Numbered from the stretch's first letter, positions 14,673 to 28,354 are shown. The stretch is DNA of 64,000 nucleotides from Dromaius novaehollandiae (GCF_036370855.1 NC_088101.1:69191559-69255558), one strand, 5' to 3'. The notes: generated by a model not told the origin, from the sequence alone. Made by a program: numbers and translations.

Positions 14673-15511
14673 TGAAACAAAAATAAAAACAAAACATAAA
14701 GGGATAAGAAATGAAAATTATTTTTGATGATTTAATTTGATCATTTTATTTTCATTCCATTGGACTTAATCGTCTACTTAATCTTCCACAAATTTAATGC
14801 TGATAATGGTCAAATTTAATCATCATACATCATCATAAAACTGTTGTAGCCAACTGAAGAACAAAATCTGCTAGCAGAAATAGATAGCAGATCATCTCTG
14901 ATTTTCTATGCTGCAGTATATCTTCCTTCATTAGTAAAAGGATATAGAATATCCTTGCTGCTGATGAGGCATTTTAATTGATTCTTTAGCATTCGTTTCT
15001 GGCAGTTCACCCCTTTTTTCATTACACAAATTGATGTGAAATTAAACTATGCCCTGAAGAGAGAAAAAGGATGAATCAATAATATTGATACTTTATGCAG
15101 AACTTGAAGATAAGTATTTAAATAGAATTAAAAATACGCTTGGTAAGGTTGCTATAGAAAGGGTAGACTGTATGATTTTTAAAATCAAAAGGTTGTAAAG
15201 GGCATTGAGATTAGAAAGTATACTTATAGGATATTTTAGGGTTTTTTTCCTGAACAGATACTTATCTTACTGTATAAAGTAAATGCACACTTTCGCTGAC
15301 CTTCTACAATGCAGCCACAAATCACAGATTTCAAGGCCAGACAGATGCCTCCTGTATCACACAGTCATTACAGACTTTTGTTCTAATTCTTCTGCAATGA
15401 ATCTAATGATTTGCTTCATATCTGTGTGTGTATATCAGAGGGGTACCCTGATAAGTCTTATTTCCTAAGTTTTTGATACTATAGGATGAGAACATGTGCT
15501 CTAGATGTGAA

Positions 15512-15541
15512 TACGTACATACATACATATACATATATACA
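15512..15541. repeat. (ACAT)n microsatellite
   Basis: Short interrupted array of ACAT units grading into ATATAC. Same motif family as the array near 11.2 kb, but no shared flank is seen. Confidence 0.85.
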
Positions 15542-18500
15542 CAGCTCAAGCAGGTCTGAGCGATAACAGGCTTACACATTCGGGAAGAAACTGCTAGGGA
15601 ACACTGTGATTTAGATAATCTATGATTTTCCCCTTGAATCAAGGAGAAGGCATTCCCCAGACTACTCAACATCCCTTGTTCTTAAGCATCTGTGACCACA
15701 AAATGGAAAAGTTGTAATCTATCTTACCTGTTACTCACATGCCTCTGGAAATCTTTGGTAAGTAGCTGTGGAGACTGCTGAGTGCAGGAATGGGGAGCTT
15801 ATGGTCTCTGTGCAGCTGAGGTGGCCCACTACTTCAGTGCTTATGAACTTACTTAGATAACACTGTCATGTTTTCTAACAATAAAATGAAGAAAATGATA
15901 AATTGTGTCATGTGTGGACCACCAAAGGTGTTTGAAAGGCCTATTTGAATAAGGATAGACAAGAGAGTCAACAGTGAAACATTACTTCATATCACTTGCA
16001 AAGACATGTAGCATGAGTCACAGTGTGTGCCACCTTTTGTAATCTTTCCCAGTGGTACCCTCTATTTCCTACATCATAATTATGAAGTAGCTTTTCATAG
16101 AAAATATTTAGCTGTGGAATTGGAACACAGAGCTGAAGGGAACACCTGAATCACAGAGTCAGTAAACTTGTTTATAACATCTCTTTTTTAAAAATAATTG
16201 CATCATTTTGCATAAAAATACTTTAAGGAAAGCAGATTAATGCTGTATAGTGGGCATTTATAATGTGATTTAGCAGAGTAACTAAACCTTATACAGGATA
16301 CCCTGACACAGACATCACAGTTAGTTTTCTTCTAGCTTGAGTAATTATATAAGTTTTGTTCCATCCATATGAAAAGAAAGTAATGATTCCTCTCAGAAAA
16401 TCTTGGCAAGAAACTAGACATGGGAGGGCTTATAGATAGGCAAGATTTTGAATCCGGCTGAGAAGAAGGCATTTAGTGTAGCTCAGTCAGCATCGTGGCA
16501 TCTGGTCAACAGCCAGTGGAACTCCAGACCTTTGAAAGCATTATAATACTGTTCTGTTCTGCTGTACTTTGAGAGTGCTTTTAAAATAGTTGAGAACCAC
16601 TCTAAAAGCATATGCAGTTCTTCTACTGTGGCCATGCTTTCAAGTCTGATTCTTGTCCCCACTTCAGTCTGAGTTCAATGGCAAAGTGCTGTTGAGTTTA
16701 ATGATTTCAGTATCTTGCTATTTATATTTACAACTAGATACACTCCATCTGTTTTGTTCCTGTCAGGCCAGTCATGCTATATGTATGATAAATATTTATA
16801 AATATAAGCTAATAAACTGCATCTATTTTGAAAGAGAGTATGGAGCAGTGTTATTCAGTGCTGCTTTTGTATATGGATATCATTACACTGAAGTCGCTTA
16901 TAATAAGTACATAAGATCATAGGAAATAGGAAAAGGAATTAGCTCTGCACATCCACTTTCTGTTACATGCAACTGCAGTCTATAATTCTGTTCATCTTTA
17001 AACGGCTTTTATTTTTGCCTATTAAAAGGCAACTTTCAGTATCAGCAAATTCCATCATTTCAGTGTCTTCTAATTTCACCCTTATTTTATAATGGGCAGT
17101 TTATACCCATATGTTTCTGTGCCAACTTTTTCCTTTACATCTACTATAGCTCCTTCCTTCTTATTTTTATCCCGCTATGGTGTAGACAACAACCATAAAG
17201 ACAGCGTTCATATTGTTCATCTTTCTTGTATAAAGGTGAATAATGATACCTGCTGTTTCAGACAGTAATCTTGCATCGCAGTGTCAGTAGAAGTTTTTTG
17301 GCATAACCTGTTGTAATCGCCTTTATAGGCAGTTCATTACCCACTGCTTTTGTACCAACATCCCTATTATTCATCTCAGTAACTTGCAATGAAACAGTCA
17401 TCAGTGTTTACTGAACTCTATATAGATTGGGTATACCCCATTTTTATGCACGCATTTTGTATTTATTATATTTAAGAACCCTAGAAGCAGCTTGGCATGG
17501 TCTCTTTCATAAATCTGTGTCAGTTTGTTATCCCATTTTCATTTACTATCATCACCTTTACATTAATTTTCTGTTTTTTCTGAACAATATATCACTTTTG
17601 ATCCTTGTGTTCCAGGTATGACTTGTGATCCAAACACTGCTTTGTTATCTTTACCTGAGTCACTTATATGTTCTTAATTAGTATTTCTGGCTCCCATATT
17701 CTACTGCCAAAACTGCTTTCTCTAGAGGCATATTAAATGTTTTTTTTACATGCTACCTAAACTTATAGTAAATTTGGGGGCAGTTTTTTTACTTTTTGTA
17801 TATCCTCTCACAAATATTTTTGTTTATCTGCTTAAACATTCTTATTTTTCTAATACTTGTCTGTTAAAAATGAAGCATCATGATAAAATGAATCTTTTCC
17901 AAAGTGGTACTAGATTATCAAGGTATTGTAAGAAAACAATATTGAATTAAAAGCTTGTACAGTGAATAGCATTCTTGGTTTGGCCTTATGTATTCTTGCA
18001 GTAAACAAATTTAAAAAAAAGAAAATAAAAGAGATCTTTCTCATTTTTTTGTCATTGTATATATCTGTTTATTTTTCATTTCTGCTAAGTGAATGAGTCA
18101 TCTTAAGGCAAATTACTAATTTCTGCCCTGCACGGCAGGAGATAATTTTAACATGCTAGCCTAATGCGGCCCACTTATGTATGATCAAAATGCAGAAAAA
18201 GAGTATTTCCGCAAACTAGCCTCTCTCAGGGTATGCCTATACTAGAGCAAAATAACTTATACTTCTAAAGCCATTTCTCTGATATGTCAAAAAAAAGGGA
18301 AAAGAATGAAAAAAAATAGAATGGAATATTGTCATCCATTAGACAAAATAAAATGTTAGCAAGTTGGTGAGAATGTTTGTATGTCTTTCAGCTATTAAAT
18401 ATTATATACAAGGAGACACAGAATCTGTCAGTCTTTTACGCTGAGCATCGGAGTAGCTACCTGAGACACAATTACTGTAGCTGCACTTGCAGGTATCGAA

Positions 18501-21500
18501 AAGCACACCTGATCACAATTCTCATTCACAGATATATTCTAAGCTTCTCCTGACCTAAATTTGTCATTTTAATAATTCAGAAAATAAAGATCTCATGACC
18601 TTGAAGAACAGCTTTTGACTGGGAGACAGGACCTTCTGTGGGCTGTGAAATTTACACTTTCTACTGCTACGTCTGCAGTATTTATGACCCAGGAATATTA
18701 ACTGAGATTAATAAACATAATGATGTTCTTTTTTCAGTGAATGAAAGGGATACGAATGCAGCATAACGGCAGTATTTAACTGGTCTTTTCCATTTCCTTT
18801 CTGAAGGTCCCCAATTCTTGTTATTCTTGTACTGTTTGTATTGTTTCTACCTGATACTTCATCTCATTCTTACATTCCCACACCCTGGGGAAAAATTTAT
18901 TAATTTGCTTGGCATTTTATCCAAACAGTTTTAAAATCTGATAATTTCTTATCTCTTTTTTTCCTGTTCCTTCCAAGTTAAAAATCAAATAAAGAAAGAT
19001 AAAGAAAATATACAAAACCTATGAAAGTATAAATGATTTCTTACACTTACGCTTACATTTTCACCTTCTGGTACAATTGGACCTGAGAAAATCGAGCACA
19101 GCCACTACTTTGAATCATCAGTACCCCTCAGAGTTGATTGTTACTGATTATTTTTTTTTAGGATCTTTAGAAAGTTCCAATTTTCATTCATTTTAGCAGA
19201 TCTGGAAGCTGAGATTTTCATCAGCCATCATGAAGAGTGCTTCTGAGAGTTCTGGGTGTTTATGAGTTGTTCAAAAACAGTATATCTGTGAATGACTGAT
19301 AAACATTTTTACCGATGTTCAAAACAGTAAGGCTCACACATCAGTTTTCTGTCTAGCCCTTCTCTAGTAACTGCTGAATCTGCTGTCCAGTTTCAACCAA
19401 ATATGGCAGATAAATAAAGTTCTTAAAATGTTCCTACATATTTCATGAAAAAGAGTTGCCTGGTCAATGAAAGAGGATAATAATAATAAATGGCCTTGAG
19501 TGAGGGAAAAGCTACAGATGCCACAAAGTCTTATCAGCCACTAGAGATTCTCCGTGGGAGAATGTTATTATACATACCTTATCTGTGGAAAAAGATTCAG
19601 GTGGGCTTTGCGGTCAAACATGAACCATGATCCATAGGAAGACAAATCTTATTAGCAGTGCTGCTCAGGAAAGTACTGAAGTGTGCCTGTTAAGAATCAC
19701 AAAGATATAAAGGTTATGGTTCATACACAATGTTGAATTTTCTGCTCCTAGGTTATATGTAATATGCATTGTTGATTTTTCGGATCCTGTTATTTCCAAC
19801 TGCTACTTCTCTTTTTTAATTGTGAGAGAGGATGAATCCCTTGTCCCTTTCTGAACAACGTATGAGCAGATTTGGCTTTTGTGGGTGTGAATGGACATAT
19901 TCTTGCTGTAGTTGAAAAGTACCTCTTCCCAATTCTTCTGATTATATCCTCTTTATTCCAGTGTATCCTTTCTCACCTCACTACACTGTTTCTGGTAATT
20001 ATGGAACTCTCAAGCCACAGATGTTTGTTTTCTTATTGGTTCTATAAGACACTTACTGCTGGATCTCTCAATAAGTTAAAAAATGAATTTGTTATATGGG
20101 TTGAAATGCAACAAGTTCCACAGAGCTTGAATTTTAGGACTATTACAACCCAGTACAGAAAGTACAAAACTAATTAGCAGAGCATTTTGACTTTCCAGTA
20201 GGTCTTAAAACTATGATATCACCACTGCACAACAACAGAGCCATGGCTTACTCTTTTTCTTTTCCTTTTTTTCTCTTTAACAAGAATTACAACACAGATG
20301 ATTTTTTTTAGAGGAATTTTATTTGGAAAAAGGTATCTCTCCGAAAAATTGCAAGATTTTATGAAAAAAATTTTTTGAACTTTTCTTAGATAAAAAATAG
20401 GCAAAGAGTTGTTTTTTTCCAGATTAAATATGCCAGCTAAAATGATTTTTGTAGAATAGAACTTTCTGTTTTCTGACAAACTGTACTCAGCAATGAGAAG
20501 GCACAAGAAAAGCAAGATTGCAGAAACACTTTTTTTCAGATGAAAGAATGAACAGAGATTTGACTTGATACCTTTTTGCAAATGTGTGGGAGCAAAAATT
20601 AATAATTGGGCCAGATTCATTTCAGTCCTCGTATAACTCCTTTGACTTAATTTGATTGTACAGAGAAAGGTTTTGGCCTGCTCCTATGTAATTTCAAAGT
20701 GTTTGTATCACTTCAAAGTTATTTGAGGGTCTGTATTCTGGCATCCACTGATTAAGTACTTTTTAATTCGGTTTTGAACAAAGGAAAATTAATTACAGCT
20801 GCTGCATTAGTTCTTTCACAGAGTATCTTGGGGGATAATGTATGGATCTACTGAAATACCTTGCTTATGACTGTGAACAGTTCAATTCATTATTTTAGAG
20901 GAAACATTTCAAAATGCAATAGGCCTTTACTAATGCCAGAAATAAAACCAGGTTTTGTGCACTATACATAAATTAAACAATGTATGTAACTAGGTGCAGC
21001 AAAAATAGCCACTAACCTTTTCTGCTTGATTCTAAACTGGTTAGCATACACCACATTGTTGTATTTTGCTGCACCATTGTGAAGAATGACCTAGTTCTGT
21101 CTCTTTTACAGTATCTTCTTTTTGTTATGAGACTAGAAATCATGAGTTTTTTGTACTAAGTTAAATTACATTTTACCCACTCTATGCTTTGTGAATGTCA
21201 GAGTGAAGTTTTCTGTTAGGTTTGAAAGAATTAGTAATTATACTTATTAAAAATCCCTGTCCTGTCGTGTAAGATCTTCAGAATTTACATCAAAAAAGAC
21301 TGGTCACTGCTACACCTGCAAAAACTACATCTGACTTAATTTTTGGTGCTTCTAGTATTCCCAGAGCTACGATATCATCTGCTGGGGAAGGAATTAATGG
21401 AAATTTTCCAACAACTGAGCTTATACAAATAACATTATCTGTCTAAGCCATTGGCCTTTACTTGCAGATGTGAAGTCCAATCTCGTAGCTGGATTACTAG

Positions 21501-23329
21501 CAGTGCAAACTGGTCTTAAAATGTCCATAGAAGGTCACTGCAGAGTTCTTCTTGTGCAGACAGATAAATTCTTCTTACTTCTTACACAAATGAATATTCT
21601 GATGCAGGCTAAATTTATGGGTCATATACAACTGAATGTGAAAGGTAGCAAGGGTTTTTCTTGGACAAAACATGCATGGGATAGTGACCCTTTTATTTCA
21701 TCTTAGACCAGTATGAATTTCCTGCAGTGCCTTATGCTGTTACAGGAAGTATGGCCTTATAGTTTTAAATTCATCAAAATTGAGTTGTCTGGCTGTGAAT
21801 CCCAGAGCTGCATCAGGTTTCGTGGTCATTCCCTCAACTCCACACGTAGTTGAGACAGAGCAGAGAATCAGGATTTTTCAGCTTTCATCAAAATTATTCA
21901 AGTTTGTTTCATTACTAACAGAAAAAAGCCAGATCCTAGAACATGCTGCCATGTTTTAACTGACAGCATCAAGGTCTAGCTGCTATAAAGGCCATAACTA
22001 AATATTTTATTCTTGTGAATTATAAAGCAAAGTCTTGCAGGAAATGCCCAGGTTTAGACTATGGTTTGGTGTTTGGGATTAAGGATGGGAAAAAAAAGGG
22101 AAAAGTTTCAGAATGAACAAATCAGAATCCTTAAGATTGAAGTTTTTGCCTCAAGAAGCTGAAATCTCAGTGTTTTTGCATCTGAGAATTCAAATCAAAA
22201 GACACCCATTGAAATTCAAGAGAGATTGATGTAAATATTACCACTGATTGGAAATGATCTTATATCAAGCCCTGCATGAGAGCCCTTGTGGGGCAGGAGA
22301 CAAATTTAAAATTTTGGTTTGCATTTGTTTCTAGGGAATATAGATTTTTTATTTTGGATTAATTAAATACAATACTAATGTTTGATCATATTTTTGGAAT
22401 ATATAGGAAGGTGTGAGATTCTGTACTGGTAACCTGTCAGGCTTCTCTCCTCCTATGAAAAGAAAAATTTCAATTCCTATTTAGGCTAATGAGAGCTAAA
22501 ATCTCTTGGCAACTTCTGATATACACAGTAAATATATATATACATTGAGTATATATGTTTCTGTACCTTGGCTGAGAACATAAAAACACAAGCATAACTA
22601 ACAACCAGCTGAGTACTTCTAAAATAGATTTGTGTTTCCGCACATGAAATCACGATTATAGTCCATGCTGAGGGCTGATATCTCTTCTCTGAAAATTGCG
22701 GAGTGAGGTATAATGAGCTGATTTCAATGAAAGGGGTGGAGAAAAATCTGTTGGAGCAGTTTGGAGAGTCTTACAAAAGAAATCGGGTAAATCAGGGTTC
22801 TGGATGAAAAAATCTGCAAAATCTTTCTTAATGTTGATGAGTAGTCTCCCGAGCAGACTGGTAGCAGAGCCAAATTCTTTATTTCTAAGTTAGGAAAGTG
22901 AAAAAGCTGAAAAATGGATATCAATGGCTGCATTTTTCAGAAGAGGTAAACAAAATCTCTTTAACTTCCTTTACCTAATGGGGAGTTGAATAAACATTTA
23001 AAGTATAAGATTGCTAAACCCCTCAATAGTTTAAGAGTTAACATTATTTGTTATTCTTGGCTTCAAAGTCAGGAGTGCTTTAAGGTGGACTGAGAAAATT
23101 TACAGCATTACTGTTTCAGCTGTTTGTATGCACTTAGCAAAATCTCATTACAAAGTACCTTCAGTTCTCTTTTGAAAGTTTATCTTCACATAGATGGAAG
23201 TCAGCAGTGTTATTTTGAATTTTTGTAATGAAATTACAGAAATCTGTGGCCCCAGCAAAGGCAAGCTGAGGTTGTAAGCTACCCTTTTGTCTGCTTCTTT
23301 GATTTCCCCACAGCAATTTCCCCACTGCA

Positions 23330-23700
23330 GTTTTAGCAATGCATATAAGATTTGGTTACCATTAATGGGTTTTAATGCTGTTTAAAATATTAACTGAAAT
23401 TTAAAATGCTGCAATGGGCAGATTGAAGCTGGTAGTAAACAACTTTCCACTTATATGCAAATGATTTTCATTTAATTTTCCAAACTAATTCAGGAAATTT
23501 ATTAACTAATTTTCAGAGATTTACTCTCTAAAGGGTAATAATGTGTGCTTTAATTCAGTTTGGAATAGTTGCTAATTATTTCAGGATAGAATGGAATTAA
23601 TATTCTAGAATTAATGGGTTTTCTGTGTTACTGTTACTTAGAAATATTGAATTTATGTTTTCCTTCAGAATCTGATGGTTGCTAAGGAAACAACTTGTAT
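23330..23700. promoter_or_regulatory. Candidate conserved regulatory segment (Oct and X-box motifs)
   Basis: A clean AT-rich stretch without frames. It carries a perfect octamer ATGCAAAT at 23,455-23,462, several TAATTA-like homeodomain cores, and GTTGCTAAGGAAAC at 23,678-23,691. The last fits an RFX X-box (GTTRCCNNGGYAAC) with two mismatches. The composition is like that of developmental enhancers in gene deserts. Without alignment this is a candidate only. Confidence 0.3.
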
Positions 23701-24594
23701 TATATCTGTGGGTATAACATAGACGTTAACTATAAAAAGAAAGTAGGCAAATGTGTTTACAGTTATCTTATTTTTACTCAGAATCATACATTTTAATCAG
23801 CAAGTGATCTTCATCTGTCTGAATTTATGTATTCTAACTCAACAAAAATTTGCATTGCATATACTTTTTCAGGAGGATTTATGCATAGTTAGTGTTTTCA
23901 TGTAAGTAAAGGTAACTAGCTTCAAGGTAAGGTATTACACAGTTGAATAAGGTAAGAGCATGTCAAGGTGTGAATGAGAAACTGCGGTGGGCCATCCAGC
24001 TAGTGTCGTATTTAAACATAACCAAATATTGTCATTTTTCTCCTTCAGGCTGCCTTGCCCAGTTAAAAAGCGCAGAAGGCACTTCCACTGGAGGTACTGC
24101 CCTTCAGAATAGGCTTAAAACAAAGGCTCTGAATGCTTACAGCCATCAAGGATTGGGTGATATTTCATTTAAGATTACGTTTCAGGTCATAAACAAGTTA
24201 TAGCTTCAATTAACGACGTTTGCCTTATGGACAGAGCCCAAGTACATTAGCATCTTTGGGAATCTATCCACTAAATAAAATGGGCTCTGGATTAGGCACT
24301 TGACCGGTTGAGGCAAATTGCTTTAGAGGTGGCTGAATTTAGATTATATTAGGTTATAGAGGGTTGGGGAGGAGGAAAGGAAAAACTTATCATCAGTCAG
24401 TCCTTCTAAGTTTGCGAATGACTTCCAGGTATTCGCTGAACAGAAGATGCTGAATAAAGCTCAGACCACCACGATCTCAAGTAGGAGTTCTGAAATTCTG
24501 AAACAAGGACCTGGGGGATGTTTAGGAGCTCTCTGCTGCCTGATGCCAAACACCAGGACCAATGTAGTGAATCTCTTCATCCTCATTTGGTGGT

Positions 24595-25255
24595 TAAGGA
24601 ACCGTGTGTCAGGCCCTGAGGGCGCCGCCAGGCCTCGCTGTCCCTGCGTGGCCTCCCCGGGGCTCCCCCACTGCCCTGGCCGCCATTTCAGCCCCACTGG
24701 GGCTCTCAGCCCTTGCCCGCAGCGGTGCCGGCTCCAGGCCCGCCACCCCCACCCCACAGATCGACTCCATGGCCCGGCCGTCTGGCCCCGGTTACCCTCA
24801 CCGGCTGACCAGACTCTGACCTGTCGGTGGGCTTCCCGGCCTGGCCTGCCCCATCACCGCAAGCTTGCCTGAAGATCTGGACTCTGGGCCGGAGCTGGCT
24901 GCAACGCCTGGGCCTGCACCACTCCCTACCGGGTGGCAGGACAGGACGGAGCGGCAAGGCTTGGCCTTCCGGGGGGGCGTCACCCCCTCGGCCCCTGCCG
25001 GCCATCCCGCCGGGAGCAGCTGCCCTCGCCGCTCCCCAGCACTGCGTGCATATCTCCGTTACTCCCCTTGGACTGCACCCTTCCGTGAAAATCCTCAGCT
25101 GGGAACAAAAGGAAGCTTTCCCTTGGCTCATGAGGAAGCTGGATCTGACATCGGCTCCTGCAGCCTGCAGACGAGATGCCGTGTGAGCAGCCCTTGAAGG
25201 GAGCGCGCGGAGCGCTGAGCCGCAAGGGCCACGTGCTCGGAGTTCAGCAGAAATC
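24595..25255. other. Isolated CpG-island-like block
   Basis: About 660 bp with roughly two-thirds G+C, in a region otherwise strongly AT-rich. By hand I count about 40 CpGs, an observed/expected ratio near 0.6, which is borderline island level. Overlapping open frames of 110-141 codons exist on both strands but none resembles a known protein, and two-strand openness is expected from composition. It could be an orphan CpG island (an enhancer, or the promoter of an unannotated noncoding RNA or distal KCNIP4 transcript), or the GC-rich end of an old retroelement. I cannot tell which. Confidence 0.6.
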
Positions 25256-25379
25256 CTGCCTCGCTGATCTTCAAGGTGTTGTTTTGAAGTTACTTCTTAT
25301 CACTTGGCTCTTTATCTAATGTTATATCTACAAAGACAAGTGCAAAAGGTTTTGAAGAGAAAGACCGAGTGAATAAGCC

Positions 25380-26115
25380 TGCTGGCGCAAGCCAGTTTTG
25401 TGCCAGGAGCCTCAAGAAGCCCCAGGTGCCTGCCTGGGATCCCACTACGTGCGATCGAAAATCCTGCCCGGAGGACCTGGCACACCAGCCTGAGCACAAA
25501 ACCATGACACGGGGGCTAGTTTCCCAGCTGGACCCTGCACACAGCAGCTGAGCCCGGTGGGGAGGAGAGGGCAGAGCCTGTCCACGCGCCCAGGCCCTGA
25601 CGCCAGAGCTGCAGAGAAGTCGACTGGAACTGGTAGGAGCCTTGGCATCCCTGAGCCCAGCCAAAAGCAGCTCTGCCCGTGACAGCTTTCTGGGGAACCT
25701 ATGCACACAGGGTTAGTGATCCTGAGGGTCAAGCCTTCCAATCCCATTTAATTGCTAATTGAACTCCTGACTGGAGTCAGGAACACGGGGAATCCCATGG
25801 CTGCTGTTAGTCACTGTGTGTTCAGTTCTCCTGAGTTTTTCAGACATTCTTGATGAATAGGCCTGTAGGAAAGTCTGGATTTACAGTAAGAGTTAAAAAC
25901 ACAGTACAGGCCGCGGAACCACCTCAGCTGTTAAACAGCCACGTGGCAAGTGGCAGTTTGCAGGGGACCACTTCCCCCACCTCTGCCAAGCGCTGGGTGT
26001 CTTGCTGAAGCGTGAGCAAGGGCTTCGCACGGCGGGGGCTGCAAAGCCGCGTGCAAGCCTGGCAGGTCGGGTGAAGGGCTATTACCGGGTGTTGTGAACT
26101 GCTGCTCCGGCATTT
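25380..26115. other. GC-rich shoulder next to CpG block
   Basis: Two further GC-rich patches (about 25,380-25,720 and 25,900-26,115) follow the CpG block, separated by AT-rich spacers. CpG density is lower than in the main block. A minus-strand frame of 138 codons (25,290-25,706) has no recognisable domain. An inverted repeat with 8-bp arms sits between the patches at 25,765-25,782. The patches may be parts of one decayed insertion or of one regulatory locus. Confidence 0.4.
25765..25782. repeat. Short inverted repeat (8-bp arms)
   Basis: TCCTGACT and its perfect complement AGTCAGGA flank a 2-bp GG centre. It may be a dyad protein-binding site. With a 2-base loop it is unlikely to be an RNA hairpin. 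Confidence 0.7.
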
Positions 26116-26299
26116 TCAGAGAGCGGAGAGTAACTTTCTCTGAAGACTAAGGCTGCGCCAGAGGTAGGTTCTAGAGAACAAACTCGGGAGAGCTGATGTG
26201 ATTATTACAGTGAATTTAATTATTTCAGATAGGCTGGCAGAGCTAATTTGGGAAATGATACCTGCAGCTGTGTCTGGCTTCCCGTTAATTTTCTGGTAG

Positions 26300-27040
26300 T
26301 CCTGGGTTTCCTACCCATCTGGAAGCTATTATATAGGCTTACAGTTGGGTTTAAAGTTGTAGAGATAGGGGGCTATGATCCTGACAGGAGTTTAGTTAGG
26401 CTAGATGTGTAAGTGAAGGCTGTTAGAGGACTGTATGAAAGCTTTGCTGTCAATTTTCAGGGTGTTCAAAGGACTTTTCCTATGGGTAAGTCCAGTAACA
26501 GCTCAGGGCTGTTTTCAGAGAATGTGACTAAGGTAGCAATTCTATTACAAAACTTTGCCAAGCTTAAAGAGGTAAATTGTGGACTAAAACTGGCTTACAT
26601 GAACAATTTCTTCTCTCACTGCATGGAATTCCTGAGACCCTTGCCCACCTGGAAAGCTGGAGGTCAGATTAAGCTTGATATCAAAAACTTCCACAAATTA
26701 GATTCCAGAGTTGGGCTAACAGGATCTGTTCAACTGAATTCAGTCAGGTACGCAGCGATGACTGTGTTGCTGAGAGGCTTCCTCTGAATTTTCCAGGTGT
26801 CCTTGCTTACCTGCAAGAGCAGGTGCAGGGCTGGGGTGAGCGGTGTTCTGGAACCCAGTCCTGCCCGACCCGGCAAGTGATAGAAGCGCTGTATCTTCGG
26901 TTTTCAGACAGCCCTAAGTACGTTCCCCATATGGAAAGCTACAGAAGCACATATGGAAGAATAAGGGTTTTGGTAAGGAAAGTCTAGAGAATCTGTTCAA
27001 CTGCTGATTTCAGCTGGTACTCTATTAGCAAACCAGAAAC
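26300..27040. repeat. Degenerate tandem-like repeat, period about 270-330 bp
   Basis: Related blocks recur in the same order. A 'TGGAAAGCT'-like block appears near 26,318, 26,650 and 26,932. An 'ATCTGTTCAACTG' block followed by a 'TTCAG..GGTAC' block appears at 26,724-26,751 and again at 26,991-27,020. Spacings of 267-330 bp indicate an old, diverged duplication with indels. A 124-codon plus-strand frame (26,413-26,787) covers part of it but shows no domain. It could be a fossil satellite or a piece of LTR element. Confidence 0.4.
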
Positions 27041-28354
27041 TGTCACCGCTCAGTGTCGATGGTTTTTCCTCCATTTTTGGTACTGTGTTTGTGTTTGGTT
27101 CGGGTTTGCATTATAACTACAGGAAGAAGATATGGCAAAGCTGTCTCAATTCTTGAACAGCCCCAAAGAACTAAGTAGGGTGCTGTTATTGTTTTATGTC
27201 AATGTTTTTCTTCATTTGGGAACGCTGTTGGTTACCTACTCTATGTACCAGGATAGAGTTTGGGTTGAGGCTTCATCTTACCACACCTGCAGAGGCAGCA
27301 CTGCAGGTGTAAGTCTTGAAATGCTGCCATTTTATTCACACTGCTTCTCTCCAGTTTTCAAGCAATGCTTAGTGTCTTTCATACGTGGGAAATGTAATTT
27401 AGGATTAGGCTAGTCTGCAACACTCAGAAATGAACTTACAGGTGCTGTCAGCATTACTGATTTTTCTAGCACTCTGGGTAATTTTTCTTCATGTAGAGGT
27501 TATGTTTGAGGTTATACTTAAGATTTTTGAAAAACAGTGATCTGGCTTTATTCCTGCAATTTTGCAGTCCCGCTATGGTAGAACAAGACAGTGCATGTGG
27601 GTTTGAATGCCACCTTCTGAATTCTTAACCAAATTTGAGCTGAAAATACCTATTTGAGAGGGTTACGGTTTGGGCTTGTTGGCAAATCTAAATCCGAACT
27701 CAGTGAAGCTACATGCTGAAATAAAACTGTAGCTGCTACTGCTCAATAGAGGGGGAAATTCTTTCTTTCTTTTCTTTTTTTTTTCTTTATGATAAAGAGT
27801 TGGATCAAGATAGCATTTCAGTTGTGGACTCTGAGTCTCCAAGAGACCAGAAAACCTCTCAAAGGAATCCACAGAAACAAATAACACCAACTAAAAAGCC
27901 TAAGTAGAGTAATCCAGGACCTGAGAACCTAATGCATTAGCTAAAAGATGATGCTTTGAAGAGTGAGTTCAGATCTATGGCTGATTGGGAACTGTTAATA
28001 TGTGGCTTGGACTATCAGCCCTGTATATTGTCCTCCAGAAAGAGGTAGTTTTAAAGCATTGTATGTTCTCTAGTTATGCTGTTTATTGAGAGAAATGAAG
28101 TATTAGCAGTCGGATGCTGTCTCTCTGCCTCTGTCTCTAATATTTAACCTACCCATTTTACTATTAAAGGCTCATCGTACCTACAAGCTGCTAACTACAC
28201 TTCTCAATTAGTACACCCAATTAGTGCTAGTGAGACCATCACCTTATATAATTAGTCTTCTCTCACTGTGGGTTAAGCCATTTTGTTGGTGCCACAGGAT
28301 AAGAGCACACACACATGCAGTTACTGTGGAGTAGCTAACAAAAAAACAGGCAAA
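27041..28354. other. Gene-free stretch
   Basis: Mixed composition with a CT-rich tract at 27,762-27,788. A 93-codon plus-strand frame (27,132-27,413) has no recognised feature. Nothing else is supported. Confidence 0.5.
27762..27788. repeat. CT-rich low-complexity tract
   Basis: CTTTCTTTC units run into a T tract. The minus-strand chance frame here gives a Lys-rich run, which is not a gene signal. Confidence 0.8.

Larger units (their letters stand above)
10331..24594. other. Gene-free AT-rich DNA
   Basis: Contains the two tetranucleotide arrays, a CR1-like remnant near 14.4 kb, a short CAAA tract at 13,918-13,936, a TA-rich tract at 22,532-22,560 and the Oct/X-box candidate at 23.3-23.7 kb. 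The longest frame (133 codons, minus, 20,219-20,620) is Lys/Phe/Ile-rich, as expected of AT-rich noise, and has no domain. Confidence 0.6.

Noticed and set aside
20219..20620. 133-codon minus-strand frame, Lys/Phe/Ile-rich
   Set aside because: AT-rich composition noise; the terminal Lys-Arg run comes from a T/C-rich tract.
24447..25197. Overlapping frames of 110-141 codons on both strands in the orphan CpG block
   Set aside because: Openness on both strands is explained by high G+C; no known motif or clear splice context.
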